Source: Spisula solida (Eukaryota > Mollusca > Bivalvia > Venerida > Mactridae). From it: a stretch of DNA of 64,000 nt. The first letter of the stretch is position 1. Every line of letters starts with the position of its first letter. A program made the position numbers and the translations under genes. The stretch lies in assembly GCA_947247005.1 (NCBI GenBank), contig OX365954.1:2496001-2560000 (forward strand), given 5' to 3'. The notes beneath the pieces were generated by a model. The model did not search any database. It was not told where the DNA came from and saw nothing but the letters and a program-made list of their open reading frames with translations. Of the stretch, positions 54,670 through 64,000 are shown piece after piece.

Positions 54670-55639
54670 TAAGTATTTTATTTCTTCACCAATTTCTAGC
54701 TTTATTTATTTGACTATAGTTTTGAAGAAGTTTCATCTAAATCGAACTTTAAACTATTGCGAGACACGTCTTCAACTGAACCACACAATGCTGGTCACCC
54801 GTTTGTTATGTCCTTTCTTCCTTATCCAGATGTGTTTTGTGAGTCATTGACACTATTCACCAGTCACAACAAGTGACGGTCGAAAATCAGATAGTCACCA
54901 AATCGATTTAAATTGTAATTAGACCATAGCTAACTGTAGCTAGCCAATCAACGAGGAGAAAAAGTATTGAATAAATCCCATATACCACTGTTTGGTGTGG
55001 TATATATACAAAGTGTTGTATATGAACTTGCATTGATTTATCCAATACTATTTAGGCCAAGCACAATAATCCACTCGAGTCAGGTAATCTTTATTGAAAA
55101 CGCAACCCGCTGACATCTTTGTGGGATTTGTGTGATTGTTACAATGATCATAAGCATGAACAATACTTTGTTCCAGCGAACAAATTGACTTTAATCTATT
55201 CGATTTTTCTTAGTTCGTGAGTCAAGCTACGGACACATTATTCAAGCGTCATGTAAACAATGAAAAACAAGAAAACATAAATATCAAACGTGAAAGTAAA
55301 TTTTGGTATAATGATAACTGATATAAAGCGAGCTCAATTTTATCGACTTTAAACAAGTACAGAAATCATTTGTTCAATGAAAACAAAGTTTGCTGTTATA
55401 GTTTGTTATAAAAATTCGTTACGATTTGACCGTAATTCGTATCTAAACAAGAGCGCTAATACTTAAGAAACATGCATACAAGTATAAAAATTATATCGGA
55501 AACTGTTAAATCGCTGTCAATACTTGAGAAAACAAGAAATACCTGTCTAAAAAACAAGCTTTAGTTCGGTCAACATGACCTCTTCCGATTTTCATAATAA
55601 TAGCCTCATAAGAAGCACATTGGGATGCAGATTTAAAAT

Positions 55640-55715
55640 ATGCATGAGCCTTATAAGGTAGTAAGTAGTACTTATGAGTAGTACTTACGACCGTCTAATT
55701 CTAAGCCAGCGAAAG
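55640..55715. repeat. Half copy of the 7,811 hairpin element
   Basis: TTACGACCGTCTAATTCTAA and GCCAGCG are the reverse complement of the 7,811 terminus. Confidence 0.5.
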
Positions 55716-55861
55716 GAGTCATGTCTCAACATAAGTGCAGACATACCGCCATCAAGTTTCGAACATTATCTTAAAGCGGTGAATAACCTGAACCATCATT
55801 TCTTTCAACGTTTACTTCAATGAACGTTATGTTAACGTCGAATTAGTAATAATGAATACGT

Positions 55862-55998
55862 AGCTATGTTTTGTTGCGTGATAAAATATAGGCACGTGTT
55901 TGGATGCGTAGTAATTAAATCACGAGTGCGTAGCACGAGTGATTTAATGAACGCATTTGAACGAGTGCCTATATTTTATAACACAACAAAGCAAAGCT
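55862..55998. repeat. ~137-bp imperfect palindrome
   Basis: TTTTGTTGCGTGATAAAATA on the left pairs with TATTTTATAACACAACAAAG on the right, and ATTAAATCACGAGTGCGTAG with the central CACGAGTGATTTAAT. It folds almost end to end. Confidence 0.8.
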
Positions 55999-56074
55999 CC
56001 TATTTATTATTTTGATTCTAACATCGCCACTGCCCTACCATTTAAAGCACAACAAGACAGGTTGACGTCAAACT

Positions 56075-56232
56075 ACATTCTTTCCTTGGAACGTTACCGT
56101 CACCGTTACGTCATTTGTCATAGTATATGACATCAAACGTGACGTCACCAATCAGCTATATTTTATCGCGGTAATAAAATATGGTAAGCTCAATATACGC
56201 AAAGAAGGCAAATCTCACGTGCTATGTTAGAA
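56075..56232 (-). repeat. Dispersed repeat, inverted copy of 2,537-2,705
   Basis: ACGTTACCGTCACCGTTACG through CTCACGTGCTATGTTAGAAT matches the reverse complement of the copy near the left edge of the window. Confidence 0.75.
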
Positions 56233-56813
56233 TTCCAAATAATGTACTCGAAACTTGGTTTTCTTATTACAGAAAGAAAGTGAAATATTAAGAACTAAAA
56301 TCAGGCAAAATCGCTTGTCCTGAATATTTCTGAAAAGAATATTTAAAAAATGGTAAAATGCAGTTATTGCCTTACTTGTTCAACTTATTGCGCTTCTGCG
56401 TTCTTAACTCTTTTATTTTCATTGACATCCACGGCTAAAAATAGTAGGAAGATGCTCTAACTGTGTCACAGTTACATCCTCAAATTACAAAAACGTATTT
56501 TTATCAAGTAAGTCAAATTCTACATCTTCCATTCTAATCTGTTCAATACACAAGCATATGCACTTGGTGTTGGAAGGCAATTGTAAACATGAAGGTTTAA
56601 GAATAAAAGTTTACCAATGGAATGTCACCAACAAAAACACCCATGCACCAAATACCTTGATTTAATTACATGAACGGTCAATTTCACTGGTTTTTGTTGA
56701 TTGTGTGTACTTTGTATTAATCACAGTATTCAGTAGGTGATAAATGCGCAAAATGTATCTGATAAAATAACATTGTTTAGCTTTGGTCTAAGTCAGATAG
56801 ACCTTTCGTAGGG

Positions 56814-56876
56814 GTGGTATATGAAAACTAACATCTCACTGCGTTCGATGTTATTTTTCATATACAACCCCTACTC
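56814..56876. repeat. Hairpin GTAGGGGTGGTATATGAAAA...CATATACAACCCCTAC
   Basis: About 25-bp arms flank TCACTGCGTTC. The adjacent CTACTCATGTTCTATCC also occurs at 59,634-59,652. Confidence 0.7.
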
Positions 56877-57204
56877 ATGTTCTATCCTATACATATGGTC
56901 CCTTTTCCAATATCAAATGCCATGTTAATCGAGTCAGTGAACCATAAAACCTCTTTGTACGATTTGTATGTTATAAATACCTGCTGAGATCACTACGAAC
57001 ATGCCCACAGGCTCTAAATAAGTAATACCCTAATTATCTCCCTTTGACCATAACTAACTAACATGTACCAAAAATGGTCAGGTTACAATTGCACAACCAA
57101 GGGCGCCCGGAATTACATGTCAACACACAGTTCTTGGTGTGATTAAATGTTAAAATAATGTGATGCAACGATTGATTGTTAATCCATTTAATTTCCATCT
57201 ACAG

Positions 57205-57888
57205 TGTTCATGAAATCCCCCACCAAGAAAGCATAAGACATACTGAAGTCGAGACTGAGCTCATTGACAGACGAGAAGATGAAATAGAGATGAGAGAGAG
57301 AATTGTTCAAAGAATGCAAACACAAAACAGTAAGACAAACGGTACATATACATAAGTTATCACTTGCATATATTGTTGTCAAACGGGAATGTATCATATC
57401 TAGGCTCACTTAGCCCGAACTAATAATAAAACATTAGACTAAAATACTACTTCATTAGATAGCATGCATTTTCCCTAAATTGATACTGGTGTGTCAGAGA
57501 ATACATAATCGACATTCTAATACATGTTATGAACGAAAGTGCAATCATGCTAGTTTTCGAATTACATTTATTGCGGGTGTGTTTTGATCTACTAACTTAG
57601 AATTTTTTTTTATTCCTTCTTATTTCAGCATCTATTGAGGCACCAGTCCCTGTGGTGTCAAAGAATAGAAAAGGGAAAATAGAAGTGCTCATCGATAATG
57701 AACGAAGTATGGAACGCTTGGTGCAACCTTTAAAGAGAAGAGTTGTCCTTAACATTCGCCCATCCATTGGTAAAGGATGCGAGACGCAAGACGACCACAG
57801 TACTTCCGTATCCGATCAAAGTCACGCATGCGCACCACAGGAAGATCTTCGAAAAGTGTTGCAGAGAAAAAGAGGCATTTCTTGCTAG
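57205..57888 (+). CDS. Two candidate exons (57205-57329 and 57629-57888) of an unrecognised gene
   Basis: Exon 57205-57329 has acceptor TCCATCTACAG, donor GTAAGA and a fully open frame rich in Glu and Arg (ELIDRREDEIEMRERIVQ), likely helical. Exon 57629 onward has acceptor CTTATTTCAG and the phase fits exactly, continuing with SIEAPVPVV, RSMERLVQPLKRRVVLNIRP and ending at TAG 57886-57888, unless an internal donor (ATTG|GTAAAG at 57,770) is used to continue to later exons. I do not recognise the family. Confidence 0.45.
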
Positions 57889-58374
57889 AGCAAATTATTT
57901 TCTTTATTTCAGCTAAAACAACAAAAAATGCACAAGCAATTAAACTGCTGAAATACAAACAGTTTTTGTTATTGTTTATAGAAAAAAAACATTTAAAAAG
58001 TACGTTCATGTAATGTTAAACACTTTTTTGTTACAATGTAATACGATTGTTGGCACTTTTGCATAATTATAAGCTTCAGGTAATTATAAGCGATCAATTC
58101 GGCAAAAACTGTAGTTTCCACATACGTTCCACCCAGCGAATAATATTCACAGTACATGCATGTATTCACAAGTTTTTGTCGTGGGATTGGGGCCTTTAAC
58201 TTAGAACCTTTGAACTCGTACATGATTGTGGCATTCAATGTCGTCGACTGATCGGTTTGTTTTGTTCAATCGTACTTTAAAGTGCCGTGTTCAGTCATAT
58301 ACATGTACGGCAACCAGTATTTTTTCTAGAAACTACCATGTAGATATGACAGTGTGATTAATATGAACTAGGGA

Positions 58375-58460
58375 TTAATTGTCAATCAGTACTAACCTGT
58401 TTTTCCTCAAGCAATTGACAATTTCTCCACATGTGGAGGACATGACCATAGCCCATGTAC
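58375..58460. repeat. Dispersed repeat fragment (CAGTACTAAC...CCACATGTGGAGGA)
   Basis: Same family as 20,215-20,360 and 29,170-29,250. Confidence 0.55.
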
Positions 58461-58939
58461 GGAAGAACAAAACCTGCCACACCCAGTATTCCAACAAATA
58501 AAATGATGCAAAGAAGCAGAAACCGAATCGCGATTACTAGTATTACTAGTACATTTTTTGTATTCTTGCCTGGGTCAGCTAGAGCACGATTTTATCGTGC
58601 GATGGTCACCGTGAAAATTGTACTTCTTCCTTATGCTAAAATATCTTTAGAAATCAAGCTTTCTGTTTTACTGTATAATAAGCAAACAAAATGGAATGCT
58701 TGATTTCTTAAGGATAATATTAAGTCGGACAAGAAAAGCAGCACTCAACGTAACCAGCCGACATGGTGACATTGAACCGGTGTTCTTGTTAAAAGATTGG
58801 TGTCAAAGAGTATCAAACATACAGTTAATAAAAGTATTTTACGTATATGCCAGGCATTGTTTTATCAAAGTACTTACGGAAGAGTTTAGTCCAAATAAAT
58901 TATTTATAAATCATTGACAACTAAACATCATAGGGACAT

Positions 58940-59108
58940 ACATGTAGAGTGCGCTCGGTGGGAAAAAATGGTATATTCCACAAAGGTTGATGAATCACAT
59001 GTGTAAGATTTATCAATGATGTTCATAGTACAATATACTGACCATATCTGATTATTTTATTAATTTGTAAAACCAATTTTGCGACGGTTGACCAATCAGA
59101 TTCAAGCA
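58940..59108 (+). repeat. Inverted repeat partner 1
   Basis: AGAGTGCGCTCGGTGGG, GGTATATTCCACAAAGGTTG and GTAAAACCAATTTTGCGACG correspond, reverse-complemented, to 61,738-61,918. Confidence 0.7.
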
Positions 59109-59528
59109 TTGTACAACAGTACAACGGTGTATTCAGTACCAACTGCTCAGACCCCGATGAGATGATTCCATTCCCTCTCTGTCCTTGAAAATGTGCCGAG
59201 ATAAGTGTTGTCCTTGTGGCCAATAAGTTGTCTTCTCTAGTTTGTGAGTCACCAGCTTTCATTCTCTTTATATCTACCATCGTATGTATGTTGTCTGTTT
59301 TAGACCGATTTCAACTGTCAGACCCTCAGAGATCTTCGTGGCGCTTCCGGGAGGTTTATTTCGGAGAGTCGTTGAAATATTTTTTGAACGCATTTTCAAC
59401 TTATTATTAATACATGAATTGTCTTTATTATTTTGTCATTATGTTAACCATTTCATGTTATTTTGATTTTAGTCATTTGTGTTTTCCAATCAAATATCAA
59501 TGTTATGTTATGCCTTATTTGTGTATAG

Positions 59529-59574
59529 ATTTGGATATGAGTGTATGCCAGCAATGGTACAAGATTGGATACAT
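59529..59574 (+). CDS. Candidate small exon of an unrecognised gene
   Basis: The acceptor TTGTGTATAG, 46 bp open as FGYECMPAMVQDWIH after one carried base, and the donor GTAAGTATT. It leaves in phase 0, which matches the candidate exon at 61,340. Confidence 0.35.
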
Positions 59575-61339
59575 GTAAGTATTGAATATTGCTGGTTATG
59601 AGATTTACACTTTGTAACCGGCGATATACAACTGCTACTCATGTTCTATCCACAGGTAACTGTATCATTGATAAAAAGTAAAAAAAATCTTATCTTAGAA
59701 AGGTGCATTTGTACTAAATTGGTCAGATTGCCATGTACCAAAAACAAGAATTGGCTTTCGATATCTTTATAAAGTAATTACATTCACAAAAAACATCGTT
59801 AGACCTACCTCCATGCAAAATCCTATCGAAATTGATCAACTAGTTAAAAAGTAATACCATGAAATGTATACCACGGTGTCCAGTCAGTCACTGAGGTGCA
59901 TTCAATAGAAACGACACTGCTATTTTGAACAAGAAAGAAGAAAGTGATTTCACGCCCTTGTGTTTATTTTCTTATTTATGGACGGATTTTTAAATATTGA
60001 TATCAAATTAAAAACGAAGCTCTCCTGATTATGTAAATATATCTAAATAACACCATTATTAATGAAATGTTTATTAAAAACAAACTTCACTTCAGTGACT
60101 GTGTGGTCAAGTTCCCGTGTTATGAACCTTTCTAAGATATGGTAAAATGTATTTATATATTCGTAAAGGCTAATTCAATGCCGTCATTTTGATACCAAAC
60201 TTAATAAAATCCAACGAGTATTTACTAAATTATCGCACGAATAAGACATTGGTCGTAACGTGTTTCTCGGCCCATTGGTTTTATCGTTGAAGATGCCCAG
60301 CCTGTATAACAGATCGATTGTTTACGTAAGGCTAGTCTGACTTCTAAATACAAATTTTAATTAAATTAAATATAATAAATGACACATCCAACTTTTATTT
60401 AAAATGTGTCTATATGACACGGAAACATTGTTGCAGGAAACATACACCGTTCTCTCATAGACCTACATAATGTTTTTATGGTCAAGGGGAGTTAACCCTG
60501 TAAGAAATTTTGGTCGGACTGCGACTTTTGTTTTCTGGATCGACGTATTGATTGTTCTATATATTTGTTAATACTCATCTCATTTTTATCATTTAAGTAC
60601 CAACATGACGCCAATACATTTACCTATAATCTGCACAATGCCAATATCGACATTAACTTGAATTGTCTGCTATAAAACAACATATCCCAGTGTCGCGTTT
60701 TTAAATCCGTTAAGTATATTATTGATTTCATTAAACATATAATTTTGCGTTCTCTTTATTAATGATACAGTTAACTGTGGTTCTATCCTATACATATCTA
60801 AAAAAATGATTGTGTTTATACAGTACAGTTAAGTCCTCTTTGTGATTTAGTCCATGTTTTTCATATTGTGACATTTAGTCACTCATTATATTTTTTCCTG
60901 AATTTGCCTAAGGCGTGTCCTTATAACTTAATCTGTGTAACCGGAAAGACGCGAGATTCTTCCGTAAATCACCAGAAAGAATCGAGGTTCCTCCGTAAAA
61001 TACCGAGTCTTACCTGCGGGAGTGTAACCACTAACTATGCCATTTTCACAGGTTATTGTCATTTTCCGTTGTGTTTAAGGCTGTAATTAATAAACAAATG
61101 TATATGCATTTCCTGGAACGTATCTAATAATGAGCAATTTATTAGTCAAAATTAAGTGTCGTTAGTCAAAGTAACCGTGTGTAATTATATAATGGCTTCA
61201 ACTTGTTAAAATACTGGTGAAGATGCTTGTATGATAATGAATATTTAACATGGTTCATATTAAATACTTTATGCAGAAAGTTTGCTAGAAAGAGCTCAAA
61301 TAAAAAATAGTCTGTGTGTATTGAACTTGTATTGACAGG

Positions 61340-61554
61340 TGAACACAAAGTTTTTAACACTGGCGTTAGATAACGCAATAAACCGTCTTCAAGCAGCCGC
61401 TACAAAATATTCAACACACCAAGTGAAGTTGAAAAACTTTGACGCGAGTTTAAGCATGGAACTTAGTAAAAAAAAAATTAATACTGGGTCCGAGGAAAGA
61501 AATGAAATAATAACAGCGAAACATGAAAAACCATTACATGTATATGTAGAATGA
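61340..61554 (+). CDS. Candidate terminal exon of an unrecognised gene
   Basis: The acceptor TGTATTGACAG is followed by about 70 open codons (LALDNAINRLQAAATKY, VKLKNFDASLSMEL) and a stop at 61552-61554. Composition suggests a helical protein segment. It joins in phase with 59529-59574. It may belong to the same gene as 57205-57888 or to another. Confidence 0.4.
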
Positions 61555-61737
61555 ACAGTCAAAATAAGTATTTAAACACATAAAATGTCTTTTAAACAAT
61601 GTCTCCATATTCTTGATGAAAAATGAACAAAAATGTAGTTTAGAAAAAATAGTGCAGTTATCAGGACTTGAGCCAGCATGTCTCAAAACTCGTGGTTCAT
61701 CTATACGACTGCTATAGTATGCCCAGTGTAATGTGAT

Positions 61738-61918
61738 ATTTACAAATATGAATCGGTTTGGTCAACTGTTGCAAAATTGGTTTTACAAATTTCTAAAGTA
61801 AACAGATATGGTCAGTTTTGTTCTAAAACATCACTGATCAATCGTGCACATCTGATTAATCCACCTTTGTGGAATATACCAACTTTCCCGCCCTTCTCAT
61901 TATCGTGGGCGCACTATA
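61738..61918 (-). repeat. Inverted repeat partner 2
   Basis: CAACTGTTGCAAAATTGGTT, ACCTTTGTGGAATATACC and GTGGGCGCACT mirror 58,940-59,108. The candidate small exon and terminal exon lie between the partners. Confidence 0.7.
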
Positions 61919-62628
61919 AGGCATGAATTATAGTCCAAGGTTTTTGACGATGATGAACATTAATAAAAACTTCGACATCAGTTGGAATTGACGCTCTTTT
62001 AGTACGTTATGGTATCCGGAACTGGCAAATGAAATGGTTTGTACGTATTTAATTGTATATCTCTAATTGTATTTCTATTAATTGTATCGTTTCTATTGCT
62101 ATACGGGGGTCAAGCGTTTTGAGAGATGTCTGCATCATGTCGTTCCCATTATTTTGATAATGTCGAAATACTTTGAAGTCATGTTGTTGTTAGTCCAAAA
62201 TAATTAGACGTAATCAGCGGATGTAAAGCTACTTTTGACATGAGAAAATCTGCACTACGTCCAAAACCAATTCATTATAAACACGTTGCTTTAAGATCAT
62301 ATATATAATAACTATATCATAAGCCATTTACATATGGGAATGTAACCAGTTGCAACAAATTTATTTTAGCTTGTCCAGTGTTTATTCAGCATGGGAAGTT
62401 GAGAGTTGGTGCTTCAATTACACTCGATGACAGCGCATAACATGTTTCAACAATTCTATGACTATATGCGTTTTTTTCTTAGATTTCCATTAGCCCTGGG
62501 TTTAAATAGTTCTTTTGTGTTCACCTTTGTTCGTATTATTAGTTCTAAACCAGAAAGTAAATTGTTCATGTTTATCTATTTCATTGATTAGTTTTTATAC
62601 TGCAATGATATCTGCACTTACCCTCATG

Positions 62629-62750
62629 GGTACTGTTTTACTAACATTGCGTAAAGGTCACGTAAATGAACGTATACATATTTCTATTATGATATTGCCT
62701 AAGTTAGTTTTACATAATGGGTCGCAAATTGTTGCGTGCATTTACGTAAA
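62629..62750. mobile_element. Partial MITE-like element, 15,811 family
   Basis: GGGTACTGTTTTACTAACAT, ACGTAAATGAACGTATACAT and TTGTTGCGTGCATTTACGTA follow the left half of the SLC2A13 intron copy. Confidence 0.6.
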
Positions 62751-64000
62751 CAAGGGCGTAGCCAGACTTGAAGTTGATGGTAAGGATGGTTGAGATCTTG
62801 TATTACATAGAAGAAATTACTTATATTGTAGCCTCCGCGCCGGTATAACCGGTAGGTTATCTATATTGTATCGTAGTGCGGAGGGTTTGGGAGGTATGTC
62901 CACTCCCGTACAAGACATTTTTCAAGTATTGAGTAGAAATGATGCAATTTCTTTTTTAATCTTTAGGTCAACTTTTCTCCTAAACTATAGGAGCAAGAAA
63001 TTTCGATCTATTATTTTGAAACTTTAATTGCTACACTTTTTCACCGCCAATAGATCTACATTGTACTTAAATTGTATTGGTTTAATTAATTTTGCCAGTA
63101 AATTAATTCAATCAAGCAAAGAATACGGTGTTTATGTCTGATCTTTGCATCAAGGCTAAACAATAAGGAATGAAATAATGTCCCGTTTGTCTGGAAAAAT
63201 ATATCAATCAAAGTAAAACTTTACTCACATGATGTGAAGCGAACTCATAAGTGCTGTCTTCGACACAATTCGTTCTCATTTGTATTTGTACGTTGTACAC
63301 CGTTGGCACAGTTCTTGAACAGTTGTGTCCATTGCCATTAGTAGTATTCACGCAGTATCTCAGAAAAATTCTTCTTAAAACCATAAAACTTTCATAATTG
63401 TATCAGCGAATAATTATATAAGCAAGTAAATCATGATGATATAGTGTTACATGGTGTTCAAACGTCATGTCAAGAGCTTCGTTACAAGCCCTGGTTATCA
63501 TTGAATTTCAGTGTTCTTGTTTTGCAACATTTGGACCCAACTCTCAAAATATAATGCAGTATGTTGACCCCCATCCTCATACATCAGTGGTTAGTCAAGT
63601 TCCCGGACGAAGAATACTCTGGTGAACGAGAATGGTTGTCCCCTTTGTTGAAAGAAACTGTTAGTTCCCCTTTCAAATGAAACGTTTAAAAATCACGCCT
63701 AATTCGCCTTGATGCGGCCCCTTGCGTAAGTCCCAAAAAGCAGACGAGAACCCTGATTTCTAAGGTTCTTGTTGTACTTTATGCTGAAAGGGCAATAAAT
63801 GAGGTTGCTAAAGACTTGTAAACTGTGTGGTTTAGATATTCGAAATCTTAGGCAACATTTTCAAGCAATATGGTATATGGAAGATATACCATATAATAGA
63901 TTCCTGCGCGTCGTGACCACTTAAATTTTGAGACCCTAAGCAATTGTTTCCAAATTTTTACTGTTACTGTTGTTCACGCTCATGTGCATGTAGCAACTGA
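62751..64000. other. Right edge of window, no confirmed gene
   Basis: Contains a short inverted pair (CCTCCGC at 62,832, GCGGAGG at about 62,877) and a repeat fragment at 63,570-63,635 shared with SMC1A intron 1. A possible minus-strand exon end (CATCAT|GTGAGT near 63,230) was seen but not supported. Confidence 0.4.

Noticed and set aside
59023..59280. An 85-codon minus-strand ORF with plausible composition
   Set aside because: It overlaps the dispersed inverted repeat at 58,940-59,108 and has no supporting splice sites or recognised family.
63200..63300. Possible first exon on the minus strand ending at CATCAT|GTGAGT
   Set aside because: A single donor-like site with a short open frame; no downstream exon could be matched in phase.

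Overview
The window is a piece of a large, AT-rich, intron-rich animal genome. It carries two complete multi-exon genes of metazoan type, SLC2A13 (HMIT) and SMC1A. Their introns are packed with tandem satellites, short terminal-inverted-repeat (TIR) elements and 145-bp modular repeats that resemble those of molluscan genomes. A lophotrochozoan, most likely a bivalve mollusc, is my best guess. No bacterial, viral or CRISPR features were seen.

Layout: (1) 1-1.64 kb, + strand: the last three exons of a secreted-looking, cysteine-rich protein with two VWC-like half modules, a stop at 1573-1575 and a poly(A) signal at 1613. (2) 1.65-6.05 kb: intergenic, with 33-bp, 24-bp and about 23-bp satellites, a dispersed element and a tRNA-like SINE remnant. 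(3) 6.06-18.49 kb, - strand: complete SLC2A13 (proton/myo-inositol cotransporter). I resolved ten coding positions with consistent splice phases (609 codons plus stop), and exon 2 is present as two diverged copies. (4) 18.5-21.2 kb: intergenic, with a palindrome and a degenerate tandem repeat. (5) 21.23-52.75 kb, - strand: complete SMC1A (cohesin ATPase). I resolved 28 coding exons that join in frame to 1256 codons plus stop, with Walker A, Q-loop, hinge, signature motif and Walker B all intact. (6) 52.8-64 kb: a decayed non-LTR retrotransposon, several + strand candidate exons of an unrecognised gene, hairpin elements and inverted dispersed repeats.

SLC2A13 lies immediately downstream of SMC1A on the same strand, 2.7 kb away. 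Nothing suggests functional coupling: one is a plasma-membrane sugar-type transporter, the other a nuclear chromosome-structure ATPase.

The most notable structures are as follows. First, a tandem pair of exon-2 copies in SLC2A13, separated by only 30 bp and differing mostly at synonymous sites, looks like a mutually exclusive exon pair acting on transmembrane segment 5. Second, exon-intron boundaries themselves have been tandemly multiplied: the SLC2A13 exon 6 donor, the SLC2A13 exon 7 acceptor (3 copies) and the SMC1A exon 20 acceptor (7 copies, 57-bp period). Third, a 4.6-kb foldback-like element with about 0.9-kb inverted arms and an internal 42-bp satellite sits in an SMC1A intron, apparently inserted at a TA inside an older TIR element. 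All exon boundaries were read by eye from splice consensus, phase and family similarity. No alignment or database search was run.
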